Assembly: GCA_014773175.1 (NCBI GenBank)
Contig: VXCM01001008.1
Location: 62,001-126,000, forward strand
Direction: 5' to 3'
Origin: Lucifuga dentata
Taxonomy: Eukaryota; Chordata; Actinopteri; Ophidiiformes; Bythitidae
Length of the DNA: 64,000 bases
Shown here: piece by piece, positions 48,794 to 60,705 of the stretch
Layout: every line of letters begins with the position of its first letter
How positions within the stretch are numbered: position 1 is the stretch's first letter
The notes under the pieces: generated by a model
What the model was told of the DNA's origin: nothing
The model's input: only the letters and a program-made list of their open reading frames with translations
Database searches by the model: none
Translations under genes and position numbers: made by a program

Positions 48794-49339
48794 ATTTGCC
48801 TTCATATCTCCAAATATCTTCANTTTTTTTTTTTTTTTATCTCCCATGGTATGAAAAGTTTCATTAGCTCAAGAAAGTTCACAAGCAAAAGAAAATCAAA
48901 TAAAGTAAAAAAAACAAGTTTTCCACATGACAGCAAAGCTCTGGCAGTTTACTCTTTAGAGTCCAAACTGTCTTCCATGAAGGCCCCATGTTCTGTATTT
49001 CCCCTAAAATATTGTCCTTACCTTCAGTATATTTTCATAGATAGTGTCTCGGAAATCCAGAAGTGCTTTCTGGTCAAACTCGTGTCCGTTAATGATGCGC
49101 ATCTGTTTGAGGAATGTGGACTTTCCGCTCTCTCCGGCCCCGAGCAGAAGGATCTTCACCAGCCGCCGGACGGCTCTCCTCTCTCGGGCGAGCATCGCGT
49201 CTATCTCCCGGCTCCTGCGCCGCGCTTCTCGCTCCTGCGCCGCGTCCCTCTCCCGGCTCCTCTCCTTGCTGCCGCCCGGCTCTCGGCTGGCCTCGGCCGG
49301 GAGCAGGCAGCGGCTCAGGGTGCGGACCACTCCCGACAT
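34791..49339 (-). CDS. gna12: G protein alpha-12 subunit, six coding exons, complete
   Basis: A heterotrimeric G-protein alpha subunit at the inner plasma membrane that activates RhoGEFs. Exons on the - strand: 49339-49022, 45850-45632, 37724-37674, 37581-37381, 36542-36336, 34952-34791 (stop 34793-34791). They code 106, 73, 17, 67, 69 and 53 residues plus stop, all junctions in phase 0; 385 aa (human 381). The N-terminus [16 protein letters not shown] keeps Cys11 (palmitoylation site). P-loop GAGESGKST is at 67-75, the switch I arginine is in ARKATKG (Arg209), switch II is DVGGQRSQR with Gln235 (human Gln231), FLNKTD is the NKxD motif, FTTAVDT the TCAT-like motif, and the C-terminus is KDIMLQ. 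The N-terminal linker ([12 protein letters not shown]) differs from human, as expected. Human GNA12 has, as I recall, four exons, so the splits after Gln263 and Gln332 are extra. Confidence 0.95.
35333..35924 (+). mobile_element. TTAA-flanked inverted-repeat element, copy 3 (gna12 intron 5)
   Basis: Perfect TTAA on both sides (35333-35336, 35921-35924). Left AGGACCATTACTGGCGATTG, right inverted TCTGGTATGGTCCT. The body is shared with the other copies (GGGAATATAGTCCC, TTTTTAAGGTGGGTG). Confidence 0.8.
36931..37038 (+). mobile_element. tRNA-like SINE fragment in gna12 intron 4
   Basis: GGTGGCATGGTGGATCAGTG, TCACCTCACAGCAAGAAGGT and GTGTGGAGTTTGCATGTTCT in order, a repeat found in most fish genomes. 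It holds a near-perfect pol III B box (GGTTCGAAGCC, 36986-36996) and an A-box-like TGGATCAGTGG. The 3' body is truncated. Confidence 0.7.
39081..39259. repeat. two (TG)n microsatellites in gna12 intron 2
   Basis: TG arrays at 39081-39127 and 39221-39259. Confidence 0.9.
39437..39989 (-). mobile_element. TTAA-flanked inverted-repeat element, copy 4 (gna12 intron 2)
   Basis: TTAA at 39437-39440 and 39986-39989. AGGACCATAACGGTGATTTT on the left, GTCTGGTCCTTTAA on the right. The body is in reverse orientation relative to copies 1-3 (CACCTTAAAATTCAATG instead of its complement). Confidence 0.8.
40240..40712. mobile_element. Tc1/mariner-type MITE nested in the hAT element
   Basis: The left end TACAGCATGCCAAAAGTATG and right end ATACTTTTGGCCAGCGCTGTA minus its first base are inverted. 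TA dinucleotides flank both ends. GTGTAAACTTTACC near the left is mirrored by GTTTACACAAAAGTAC near the right. No coding capacity. Confidence 0.65.
40852..40959. repeat. palindrome cluster
   Basis: CCGCCCCGTGTCGTT (40852-40866) and AACGACACGGGGCGG (40876-40890) are a perfect 15-bp stem with a 9-base loop. GAATTCCAGAGAAT (40896-40909) and ATTCTCTGGAATTC (40914-40927) are a perfect 14-bp stem with a 4-base loop. CCAGAGAAT/ATTCTCTGG recurs five times, twice inverted. Confidence 0.85.
41965..42089. repeat. 62-bp duplicated segment around an N
   Basis: 41965-42026 recurs from 42028 with one substitution, and both copies end in CT arrays. An assembly join is likely. Confidence 0.75.
42390..42433. 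repeat. (CA)n microsatellite in gna12 intron 2
   Basis: Pure CA array of about 44 bases. Confidence 0.9.
42841..43424 (+). mobile_element. TTAA-flanked inverted-repeat element, copy 5 (gna12 intron 2)
   Basis: TTAA at 42841-42844 and 43421-43424. Left AGGACAATACTGGAAATTTT, right GATGGTATGGTCCT. The body is shared with copies 1-3. Confidence 0.8.
45851..49021 (-). other. gna12 intron 1, no internal gene
   Basis: Contains a T tract with N at 46831, (CT)n near 47648-47675 and (TG)n at 48762-48790. I see no exon on either strand and no recognised transposon. Confidence 0.6.
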
Positions 49340-49880
49340 GGCGAGTCGTGGGAAAAGTTTACAGAAACTTGAGTGGGAAAGTGTTCATTATAGGATGTGG
49401 CCTCTGTTATCATAGGCTTTAGATGGAAATAACCCAGTGCTCTTACATCCACATGATAAAGCGACGTTTTAGGGGGAAAATCAATTATTTACATTTAGAT
49501 ATACCGAGTAAAAGCCATTATCTAGCAACGCGCTCCCAGCTCATCTTCTACCGGCGCACAGCCTTCCATCTTGGTTAGACCGCTGTTTTCCTAAATCACG
49601 CTGGATAAAGAAGAAACAATGGCACCAAAGTAAAGTCAAAAAGTTTTAAAGTTTCAGCCCGCCCTTGCCTGAAAATCAATCTAAAGTTTTAGAGAGTTAC
49701 ATCCAAGGCAAACAAATGAAAAGTCACCGCAGAAGCTGGAGTCTGGAACAGACTGGACCACCTAAACGCAGCCAGCGGTTTGTGAACTTGGGTAGCGGAG
49801 AGCGAGCAGCTCCTCCGGGAGGCGGATGGGACGGTTGAGACCGAGAGGGGGCGCCGATGCTCTACCGAGCCACACCAGCA
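49340..49880 (-). promoter_or_regulatory. gna12 5' UTR and CpG-rich promoter region
   Basis: CpG density rises across gna12 exon 1 (about 49130-49330) and again at 49795-49870. The - strand sequence CCAAGATGGAAGG near 49562-49574 resembles a YY1 site. No TATA box is seen. The exact start site cannot be placed. Confidence 0.45.
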
Positions 49881-49939
49881 GGAGGCGCCAGCGAGCACAA
49901 AAGACAGACAAAACTGGGTTTCCATTTAAGTGGGAACTG

Positions 49940-52900
49940 GTTTAACTTCACCATTGTTTCACTGAAAGGACGTTAGTGTCAGTGATGTACAGTTTTCTTT
50001 CTTTTTTTTTTTTNCTTTTTTTTTTTTGTTTTGTAAGAGGAGTAGCAGTACTATTGTGTCTCTTGTAAAGTTCAAAGGTCAAGAGTTGAGTTAAACATAG
50101 ACACCATTAAACTTTATTAATCCTCAGCAGAGAAATTAGTTTGTTGCTCTTCATAAAAGGACTTTGCACATACGTGCACATGCACGTTCAAGGAGGACAT
50201 CAAAAATTGTTCAAGAGCCCATAATAAGCCATATATAAGAAAATAGGTACAAATAAATACAGTTTATATTCTACAAGAACCACAAGTAAAAACAATATAA
50301 GATTCACGTAAATGTTCCATTATTTAAAAAAAAACAAAAAAACAAAAAAAAAAAAANAAAAAAAAAAAAAAACACCACTGGTAAAAAGACAGCCAACTGC
50401 TATGACTAAAAACCAAATGATGCAGCTAGAAAAATAGACTAATGTTAATAAATAAATACAACTCCATGGGACTAAAAACTCTACACATTCAATATCCCAT
50501 GTCATTTATTCAGAAGATTCACCACTGAGGGCAAAAAGGATCTTCTAAGTCGTTCAGTACAGCATCCAGACATATGAAACATGCCACTGAACACACTTTT
50601 CAGGCCAATAAATATACAATAAATTATATGGTCATACATATGGTCTGCCTTCTCCTCCATGTTCTTTGCTCCAAATATTGTATATTTAAACAACATACCT
50701 TCAATTATCTGCTCTTTTACTTTATAGTACAGTATGGTTTAACTATATCTACTGCTGTCCCTCCCCACCCCATATAATTGTACAACAATGATATCCAGCA
50801 ACAGTTACCTTCTATAAGTTATTGTGTGCACAACTTTATTAAATTAAATTCTCTGGTCTAATGTGTCTGTTTGAGGATCTTTCATGGAAAACCTGCTGCA
50901 GGTGAGTGAAGCAGGTCTTCCATCAAAGGTCAGGTGAAATACAGCCGCCTTATTCTATTTCAAAAAGCTCATTCTGATGTTACAGTATAACTATCTGAAT
51001 TAAATTGGAACCTATTATGCCAAAATTAGGATTAAAATGAAAGTAAAGCATTACGGACAGGTATTAAAGTTCTAGTAGCCGGGAGTATTTAATTTTTCAG
51101 TGTACCCAAAATAGGTACCTTTGACCATTTTTTAAAATTCATTTATCATCATAAAATGTTTAACACTTTAATGTGTCATTGACCTTATAACCTTGAAAAC
51201 AGCCCAGATTCAGATTCTGATACACAGGAAGCATCGTTTGATCAATTCATAGTGTAAAGTGAAAATGTGGGGTGATCATTTTGTTTATCAGCACTCACAT
51301 GAACTGGTCTGTATCTTTGCTGTGTGCCAAAAATTGTTTTTCACTACTCAGTTTGTTTGTTCATTATATGCCACATTTACAATGCAGATTCAAGATCCCC
51401 TGAGTGGATTTTCACACAGCCTGAGGAACAATGCATCACTATTGTGTTTAAGAATTAAAAAAAAAAAAAAAAANTAAAAAAAAAAAAAAAAATCCACACT
51501 TAGTAGCTTAACATCACAGCAAACTATACAGGTGGCACAATAAATAGCTATTAGGTTAATTAACTGATAAGACACACCTGGTGTAATAAAGATTAGAAAG
51601 AATTATAATGGATCATCACAAATAAATCTGTTATCTAATATATATCTAATTATATAATGTGAACTTTTATTTCATTATATTGTTTGTTATTGTATGTTTT
51701 TGTCAGTTAGCAATTCTTTGTCAGTTAGCAGTTCTAATACCCAAAAAACATCTGCGGAGATGTGACAGTGTGCAGAGTTTTCATTTGTGTATCACATCGG
51801 AGATAAGCAGAGATGACATCTGGGGGACATCGGCATCTCATTACATGTATGTCAAACATGACTACTGTGTGTGAATTTATTGTATATAGAATAGTATAGA
51901 ACTGAATGCTCGGGATTTTCTCTCCTTTTCAGTCAACCATCCAAATATGACAAACTGTAGGAGTTGATGCCTGAGCAAACAGTTGGTGGCCCAAGGAAAC
52001 TTGAGCCCCTCACTTGGCCAAAGCAACAACACACCCTCAGCTTGACATCCTCACTGCCAGAGTCATGGGAGCTTCTCTAATTGGCCACAGGATCCAGGCA
52101 GTTTCATGTCCAGTTTCTCTACAAGATTAAGTTGTCTCATACACTCCAGCTGGGTGCTCAGACCTCGGGCACTCAGAAGACTTGTTTCAGCCCACCAACT
52201 GTGTGCCATTACAAAGATGATTACTTTAAACCAAAGGGGGAGGACCATGCAGAAGTCAGCCAGCTGGATGAAGAAAAGGACATGGAGGCTGTAGGCTGCA
52301 TGGAGGAGTCAGAGCCAAAGGAACTGGAGCCATCATGGAATATCATTTGGATGAAATTGATGCTGCTGCTAACCAATCAACATTTCAGCCCTTCCAGGTT
52401 CAAAGGATATTTTACAGACAGAGTGAAAAGTTTTGGTATATTAAAATTTTCAATCAGATTTGCAATCAGAAATATTTTTTGTCATTTAGATTTGGATTTG
52501 TATGACCTTACCTAAATGTTACCTTTACCTTTTTTTGTCTAAAAAAATATGATTAAAAACAGGATTTTTGCTGTGATGTGAAGAAATGGCTGACATTCAG
52601 TCAGCTGTCATATGTTCAGTTGTTGTAGTTCGTAAAGCTGATGTCTGCAAAGCTGAAGGTACAATTACTGAATTCCATGCAAAAACAGACATGTTGTTGA
52701 CAGTGGTTTTAAGGTGCAAATTAAATGCTCACAAAATTATGTGCATAACATACTGTAGGTACTGAGGTCTTGTATTGTTACTGTAAAAAAGAATTTGACA
52801 ATACTGTAACAACCTCTTGATGAGTGTTTTTTCCTTTAGAAATCTCTTTATAATAGCTACAAAGAGAACAAATAGTGGAACTTAATGTGATTGGTGTGAA

Positions 52901-55468
52901 CAGGTACAGCTAAAACACAGGCATGGGGTGAGAATGTCCTCTTGCTCTTGACTTGTTCCATATTATGCCCTGCATTGAAGTGCCAACTCAAAAGATCTAT
53001 CTCCTCCACAGTTATTTTCTCCTCCACAGTTGCTAACAAACGGATATACCTGTGCTAGAACATGCTTTACATTATTTTTGTTCATGTGGATGTTGTATGC
53101 AAAGAAAATTGTATCATGACATCATGGATTCGACATCTGACACAATACAGGTTCAATTCAACACACTTTAATTCAGTCTTGATATTCTCTACTTCAATGA
53201 TTTTCAATCATCTGCAACCATGACCCAGACGTCTACAGGTTTTATACCCAGCCACACACTACAGTATGCTACCTTGCCTCCATGAACAGAAAAAAGTGGG
53301 TAGAGATAATGAATGAATGTGCAAGCACTGCATTTCATAAAGTGTGCCTGTCCTTCGTCCTCCCCACAAGATGCATTTACAGTCAAGAGTTATTATAAGT
53401 ATTCCATTCAAGTGGAGTAAAACGATAATGAAAGAATTCTCTAATGTGACGGGTGACACATCATAAAAGATGACATTTTATTACTTTTTTATGGTAATAA
53501 ATCCTTGGCTGTGTGTAAACGAAAAAGCTGATGCAAACTGTAGTCTAAAGAGATATGGCTTGCTTGGCAGGCAAGCTGTTTGGATATGTTACATTTGAGA
53601 CACACCTCTGCAGGTCATATTTGGCCTCATCACCCAGACTGCTCATCTAAATGCACAGGGAGTGCAATATTTTCATTATAATTGCAAGAGTAGGGTGGAA
53701 AATAAGACTCACTTTCCAGTGCTCAGATGGGACGAGTAGGAAAGAAAAGCTATCAAATGTACAGTATATATCCAGAAATGCTCAAATAAACCTAATAAAA
53801 TCATCAAACCGAAAAACCTAAATTAACATTTTTCTCCTTCTTATTCACCCACAGCATTGAAAAAAATCTTAATTTTGAAACGAAATCATGTTTTTTTTTT
53901 GTTTTGTTTTTTTTTGCAACAATATGAGTTAACAGGAGAAATTCAAAACTGATCATTATCATCAGTCAATCAGATATTGTCAGATATTGTAATATCTGAA
54001 TTCACACATACACTCTGATTTAAACACGATTAGATTTTCAGTCACTTTTAAAATTCCAATGATTTGTGGAAAATGAAAATTTCTGCAGGTGGACTTTAAA
54101 TGTGACCACATGACACCAGTTGACATAGAACAATTGTTTTTCCAGCTTTGTAATACCAGCTCTAGATAAAAAAAAAATGTGCTATCAAAACTTAGTTTTT
54201 CAATTCAACAAATATGACTTGCAGAATAATTCAAAATAATGTATAAAGTGCTATTGGTTTTGTTTATGGATCCAGAATTCATATGTGCTTCTTTCCATGT
54301 CATTCAGATGTCACAAATGATGTTAAACTGTAGTTCTCCCTTTCTTAAGACAGAGGGCGATGCTAGATTAGACTTGAATACAATAACAGGTGCAGCCTCT
54401 TTTTAAAATTCCATTTTTTTTTTGGCCTCCTTTAAAGCAGAAAAGGATGAAAAAAAAAGGCTTTGAATGACATGCGTGTTAAGCAAAGTATGAGCAATGA
54501 CCCAAGCCAAGTGTGTTAGTCACATGAAGAACATGATGTTCTTTATTGACTGATGGAGTTCAGTGTTGGGGAGAGACAAGAACACACACACACACACACA
54601 CACATAAACAAGTCATTATTTTACAATGCTTCTTTAATTACAAAATATCTACAAAATATCAACCAGCAATTTAAGCAGTAGTGTGCCCCTGCACATAAAA
54701 CAGTATATACAAACAGAAGCATAAGAGTAAGACTGAAATTCATAACATAACACACCCTTCTCATGTAATTAGCCTAAAAGCCTTTTCATCAAGCTTTGGA
54801 ACAACACACACACATAATGAAACACATATGTAGATACTAATGGACACCGCCACAAGAGTCTATTTATTACCACTAATGGTCCACATTCACCTCTTAACAC
54901 TACTGGAAAAGATAACTGTGTGACAGCGTCATTGCCTCAGTGTGTGTCTTTTTGTTTGCATGAGTTATTTATATGCTCATGAATGTAGAAGGGTGTGTTG
55001 AGTGGTGAGAGTGTGAGAGAGAGGGAGAGGGAGAAGGAGGTCAGAGTCACTACTGTCAGATAACAGATGGTGAGGAGAACCCTCAAGATGTATGTTGTCT
55101 TTGAGATAAAAGTCATCATATCACGGCTCTATCTTGATCCAGAAGTATGTTTACCCTCTCATCCTCTTCCCTGTTCTTCCCACTTTACTGTGATGAAATA
55201 TTGTTATTCAGGCACGCTGTCTGCATGCTTGTCTGACTTGAGCTGCCTTGGAACAAAACATACCTTTTGTACCTGACTGAAATGACTAATGCAGCTGTTA
55301 GCAATGAGTGACAGGCCCACACTCCAGTCAATGCAACTGACTGGAGTGTGGAGTGTGGAATTTTTTCTTTCCACTCTAATGACAGAGTTGCAGGTACTGC
55401 CAGTATGACTGAAATAAGTCCAAGTGAGCTAAAGAGCAGACTATATAGAGATATACCGCTTTTGCATG
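49940..55468. other. upstream of gna12, no gene recognised
   Basis: Holds T- or A-rich tracts with N at 50014, 50357 and 51474, and a (CA)n at 54584-54603. One open frame of 144 codons (52081-52515, +) has no recognisable domain and no splice or promoter support. Confidence 0.5.
55317..55351. repeat. perfect 14-bp stem-loop
   Basis: CCACACTCCAGTCA (55317-55330) and TGACTGGAGTGTGG (55338-55351) with a 7-base loop. Confidence 0.85.
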
Positions 55469-56122
55469 TTAAAGGACCATGCCAGTGGTTTTGCGTTTGA
55501 GATGAATATACAGTATATACAACTCAATACCGCATACATACGTACATACATAACAACCATTTCCACAAAATATACTACTGGAAGGGTTTTCCTTCCTTCC
55601 AGACTGCCATTGGTTTCAGTTCATTCCAGTATGCTATAAAAATCAATTTGTAGNCCTTCCTTCCAGACTGCCATTGGTTTCAGTTCATTCCAGTATGCTA
55701 TAAAAATCAATTTGTAGAGACTTGAAATGTGTTTAAGATAAGTAATCCATCACAGTGAACACTATGTCTATTAAATTTTATTGTCAAAGTAATTTTATTT
55801 AACTGGTCCAACACAGAGCTGCAAGGAAGACAACATATGTCTACGCCAGGGGATATAGTGCCAGGAAACAATGGCTTTTACCATGAAATTAGAAATCAAC
55901 TGTGACTTTTACATTTGGACATAAGTGTTAGCAGGCAAAACCTTGAATTTTAAGGTGGGTGTATCAACTGAGCATTTGACTTTGAAATATGGGGGTATTT
56001 TGCAAAATAACAGGAAAAGTAAAATATGATTTTATGTTTTGGAAAATGGTCAATAATGTAACATTTATGCAGGTAGTATTTACTGGGCTCAAACATGCAA
56101 AATCACCAGTATGGTCCTTTAA
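55469..56122 (+). mobile_element. TTAA-flanked inverted-repeat element, copy 6
   Basis: TTAA at 55469-55472 and 56119-56122. Left AGGACCATGCCAGTGGTTTT, right inverted CACCAGTATGGTCCT. It is longer than other copies because 64 bases (55591-55654) recur after the N at 55655. Without that it is about 590 bp. Confidence 0.8.
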
Positions 56123-58419
56123 TTATATCTCTGGTTGCATGGCCAAAGTCTTTTACATATTATAGGAGAAAAGTCAAATAGTGCTTCATGTATGTTTCAT
56201 GATATTTATTAATATATCTTAATATAATCTTTCACAAAAGCCAAACCTTGAATAATTCCAGTGAATTTCAGCAGATGCAGGTTCATTGAGTGCCCACTGT
56301 GAGGTTACAGCCAGCTCCTTGCATTAATCCAGGCGAACACTGCACATTTCAACAGCTCACCACCCACCAGCTACTTCCTGTCTGCTGTCCAGCATTTTCA
56401 TTGTTACACTTTAGGCATTTTAGCTGGGGACTCTTATTCAGTGTGTGACAGTGTGAGCAGAATAAGTGTCAGTTCCTATATCACCAAAATAACCTGTAAC
56501 TAAAAATCAGGAGGGTAAGGGCTGGACCTTATACTGTTTCACACACAATTTATTTGTGATTTGACAGCAGTCATCAATCATAAAAGGATAATATGATAGG
56601 AAGAGAAATAGAATAATGTTCTATAAGCAGAACATTAAGTAAGTAAGCCACTTAAGCTCATTTCCTTGTTGCAACCTGAGCTAAGTGCATTCCTCATTAT
56701 AGTTTTGCATTCCCTTGCAATTAGTTTTGCATTCTCTTGCAACACTTGGCATTCTGTCCAGAACTAGATTGGGTGAAGTTAGCCATTAGGACACAAATGT
56801 GGACTGTACCATGACCTTTGCCAGAAAACTTAATGAAAAACGTGCAGATATAACACTACTGATAACTGAATATCACTGAATATCACTGATACTGATATCA
56901 GTATGTTGAATATCAATATACTGATATCAATGCTATCAGTATATTGATAGCATTTATTCATGTTTTTATTTATCCCAAACACCCTTGGATCTACTGGTAG
57001 TTGAGTCACTGATTTAGATTATTTTCCTAAAGAAGTCATTAACACAAATGCTTCAGGACTTCAGTTTTTCATAACAGTCTATGTGCCAAATAAAGTTTGG
57101 TCCTTATGAGAAATAATTCTGTCTGTAAAGACGTCTCCTTTTTCGCAGTAAAACCCAAAGGGGTTTCACTTTCTGTGTTTATCCAGCTCATTAATAATCA
57201 AGAAAACATTGTTCGGCACATTCTCTCTATTTGGAACGTGTCCATTTGTAGCGGTGCAGTTGTCCAGATTCAGTAACCAGTGACCGAATGAAATCAACTG
57301 TGTCCTGCAGTTTGCCGCTCTGCTTTAGGCTCTCATAATTTGTGTTTGTTTAATTCTCACCATTTACAAACATTCTTATTAAGCAACAACACTATAGGCA
57401 ACACTATAGTACTTTAGGCCAAGATAGGTTCAATGAGCAGCATTGGGCTGAGTTTTACAAGAGAATAGTGTGGAAATATGAAACAGAAGGAACACAAGGA
57501 AAAACAAGCAAGGCATAAACAAAATTTCCCTGCAAACTATGATATGCAAGATGTAATATTAAATGGTTGGTTAAAAGTAACTTGAAGCTGCAATGTGATC
57601 AAAAATCAAGAATTTAAATCGCTTTTTAGTCAAAGTTAGTGTCCCAGAGCAGCATGTCTTATCTGAGGACACTGAGGAGCTCTGTGTCTCAAGTGTCCTC
57701 AGTATTCTGTTGGGGTTTTTGACCTAAGATGTTACAGTTGAATGTTACACATGACCGGTTTTTTGGTAAGGGTTCCTACTAATTTTTTTTTTTTTTTTTT
57801 TTTTTTTAATAGCAGTATCTTCAAATGTGACAATTGTGAGATGCTTGGAAAAAACTGAATAACAACATTTACAGAAAATATAATCCAAATCTGGGCAAAT
57901 TTCTTCAGACTTTTTTTTTTTGTCTGATTCAAGTTATCTTCAGGGGTGAGGGGGTCCTACATTAATAACTTGAGTACTTCGAAAATTCTGGCTATGGTCC
58001 TGTCTGTCTGTGCATCAGCCAACTTATGGCAGGATACACCCATTAAATAAAAGCCAGTCAATTATGACCGTGCAGAAATCTCAACGTAGAAAGGTCAAAT
58101 GGTATATTGTAACAGGATAGTAATTTATTTCCCCCAAAGCTCAGCATCAGCATGTTTGCATTCCAAATGAGCCTCATGCAAAGATCACCTACTGTTGAAC
58201 TGCAAAGTCAACACAACAGACTGCATTTTGCCCCACAGAAATGAAACCCCTGGAGAACGTTCCCAGTGCCTCTCGCATGCTAAGTGAGAGTTCTGCTCAG
58301 GGTGGTAATCCCCTGAGAAAGCGAAGAGCTGCAAAGAGCACACAAGTGACTGAATATCTAAAATGGGACATTTTTCTGTTGGAGTTTTCCATATTTTTCA
58401 CAACTATTTCCAGTTGACA
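56123..58419. other. gene-free stretch
   Basis: Holds a patch of short AT-rich palindromes built on ACTGATATCAGT at 56865-56950, and a poly-T tract at 57782-57807. No exon or RNA gene seen. Confidence 0.55.
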
Positions 58420-58493
58420 GGCAGGTTAGCTCACATGGTCAGATTATGCTGATAACACCAAGGTTGTTGGTTTGAGTCCCCCGTGATAGATGT
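58420..58493 (+). pseudogene. degenerate tRNA-Ile-like sequence
   Basis: GGCAGGTTAGCTCACATGGT, then CTGATAACACCAAGGT and GGTTTGAGTCCCCCGTG, align in order with vertebrate tRNA-Ile (GGCCGGTTAGCTCAGTTGGT, CTAATAACGCCAAGGTC, GGTTCGATCCCCGTACGGGCC). The anticodon position reads GAT (58451-58453). The T stem and acceptor stem no longer pair well, so a tRNA pseudogene or SINE head is more likely than a working gene. Confidence 0.5.
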
Positions 58494-60193
58494 CAGTGCA
58501 CCTATTCTTACCTTCTAAATAGGGCTGTGATAATGGTTTTATTGCATACAGGTATGCAAATGCCAGAGTCTAGGTATTGTGCATGCTTGCTCAGTGACAC
58601 ACCCAATGGACCAGAGCCAACCTTAACGTTAGCAGTTACACCTGTGGTTCATTTGCTGTCACGAGTCAGACTGCATCCTGTGAGAAAGCTCTGTTGATAT
58701 AAACTGAATCTTTCTCTGAAACTGCCGTCTCATCAAAGATCAAAGGTGTTGTTTCTACACACACAAGCTTTACTGCTTAAAAGCACCTGGGGGTGTCAGA
58801 GGGAGTCGTGAGCTGTCTACCTAGAGTCTCAACATGGTGAGGGTCCTCAAAAAGAAATGAAAAGTTTGTTTTTTCCTGTAATTGTAAATTTTAGGTAGTA
58901 AAAAAATAAATAAATGTAATAATTAACTGTATCCATAACAAAATTTCTCTTCATATGGTGGTTTCTAAAAATAAAATCCAACTTGCTCACTTTTCCACCC
59001 AAGCAGAGGAGTCCCTGTTAAAAACTGGCCAGAAATAAAGCAACAGAAAAAAGCATGAAATATGAATTTCTCCACTGAGCTTGTTTGTTTCTGGTATTTT
59101 GCATCAAGGCAGATTTTTCGGGTTAAATTTCATGACACAGTGTTGAAACACCAAACACTAACACCAGTGAATGTTCTCATTAGATTTGTTTGGACAAAGA
59201 AACCCAAAGCTGGACCTGATGCCAGCCTGACAGATGATGAACCGCTCAGACAGACAGCCAACTGCTGCAGCTGTTTTACCTGCACAAAGGTAAGAAGAAA
59301 ATCTTTTCTCAGTGCTCTGTCTTACTTAATAGGCTTTATATTGTTTGGCTTTCATTCTGTGATCCTAATGTAAAGATTTAAATGTTATCTTTGAATTTTA
59401 GGAGAGCTTGTGTTTAATCAATAATTCGTATAAGTATAACCTGATAGATTCAGATGTGTGGTGGGATGTGTTTGTATGTATTGTAGGATGCTTTCATGCT
59501 TATAGTGTGAATTTGATGTGCTGATGGTGTTCATCTTTAATGCAGTTACTTAGATACAATTAATCTTAAATGTGGTGATGTTTGTGTGAACTCACAATAG
59601 ATCTGTTGACACAGTGGGTATAAGTGTTGTGTTTATGAATGAGTGTGTGTGTTCGTCTTTGCCATGTAGTGCTGCTGTCATATAACTGCACATGGCTGTG
59701 TCGGTAAAAGAGAGTAGGGCTGGATATCAATTTGATTTGATTTTGATTTTCAAAGCTTTGATTTGGTTAAATTCTGGAAAATTTTGTTAGGGTTATGTCT
59801 TCTAAATTAGATTATTGTATAAAAAAGTGAAAACATTCTTTCAAAATATATGTTGAAAATTTAATGATTGTTTTAAAGGAAATGGGCTCAGGTTAGCCTT
59901 TTGGCTCTGATGCTCTCTTTGACATCCACATAAAACTTTGTGTAGCCGCCTCACTAACATGTTGTCATGTGGACTCAGTGTTCCATGATTCCAGGATGTT
60001 AAGCATGCTTCTAAAGCCCTCATTCTCCACAACACTGTAAGGACCCTTGCATATAAAATAGCATTGAACTTGGTTATTTTTTTTGGCTGGAGGTGAAGCA
60101 GATGGCAGCTTGCTGGTCGATGCATTTTCTATGTCATCTGTCTTCATTCAGATGTCGCTGCTGCAGACTTCACGGCGGCAGGGTGACGCTTCG
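58494..60193. other. gene-free stretch
   Basis: No recognised repeat. One segment (about 59190-59289) ends in a good donor (CAAAG|GTAAGA), but no acceptor or homologous protein supports an exon. Confidence 0.45.
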
Positions 60194-60239
60194 TCAAGTG
60201 TTGTGTTGCCACAAAATTTTGTGGCAGCACAACACTTGA
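60194..60239. repeat. 46-bp near-perfect palindrome without spacer
   Basis: 60194-60216 (TCAAGTG...ACAAAA) is complementary to 60217-60239 (TTTTGTGG...CACTTGA) at 22 of 23 positions, with no loop. Confidence 0.85.
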
Positions 60240-60245
60240 TAATCA

Positions 60246-60278
60246 TACATGCAAAACATTGAATTTTAAGGTGGTTGT
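60246..60278 (+). repeat. short fragment of the TTAA-type element followed by poly(A)
   Basis: GCAAAACATTGAATTTTAAG and GGTGGTTGT match the interior of copies 2, 3, 5 and 6. The rest is replaced by an A tract with an N at 60298. Confidence 0.6.
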
Positions 60279-60629
60279 AAAAAAAAAAAAAAAAAATNAA
60301 AAAAAAAAAAAAAAAATTGTATATGAGCTGTAATGTGACCAAGCTAGTCTTTATTTCCCAGCAACCACAGACAACTGGTCTCTGATTTGTCCTAATCCAT
60401 CCAATATGGACGGACTAGGATGAGTTACATATTTCGAATTACATATTTTGCAAATGGCCTTATATTTGTTGGGCTCATATGTGTCCTTTTGCTTTTGTCC
60501 AAAATGGAATTACAGGTGCCATGTTATTTTTAATACAAGCTTGATCTTCTATGCTTTCCATAGTATAGTAGTCGTGCTACGTCACACAGAACTTACGATA
60601 CTAGCATCACTTAATTTTTTAAAAATGTA

Positions 60630-60705
60630 ACCTTTATTTAACCAGGTAAGTCTCATTGAGATTAAAAATCTCTTTTCCAAGAGAGACCTGCCAAGACAGC
60701 AGCAC
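60630..60705 (+). repeat. teleost dispersed repeat fragment
   Basis: CTTTATTTAACCAGGTAAGT, CTCATTGAGATTAAAAATCT, then CAAGAGAGACCTGCCAAGAC: a motif series common in fish genomes. The class is not settled. Confidence 0.55.

Noticed and set aside
52081..52515. 144-codon open frame on the + strand
   Set aside because: No recognised domain or family. Composition resembles surrounding non-coding DNA, and there are no supporting splice sites, promoter or poly(A) signal.
59062..59373. Possible exon ending CCSCFTCTK before GTAAGA
   Set aside because: Only the donor is convincing. No clear acceptor, no partner exon within the window and no protein match that I recognise.
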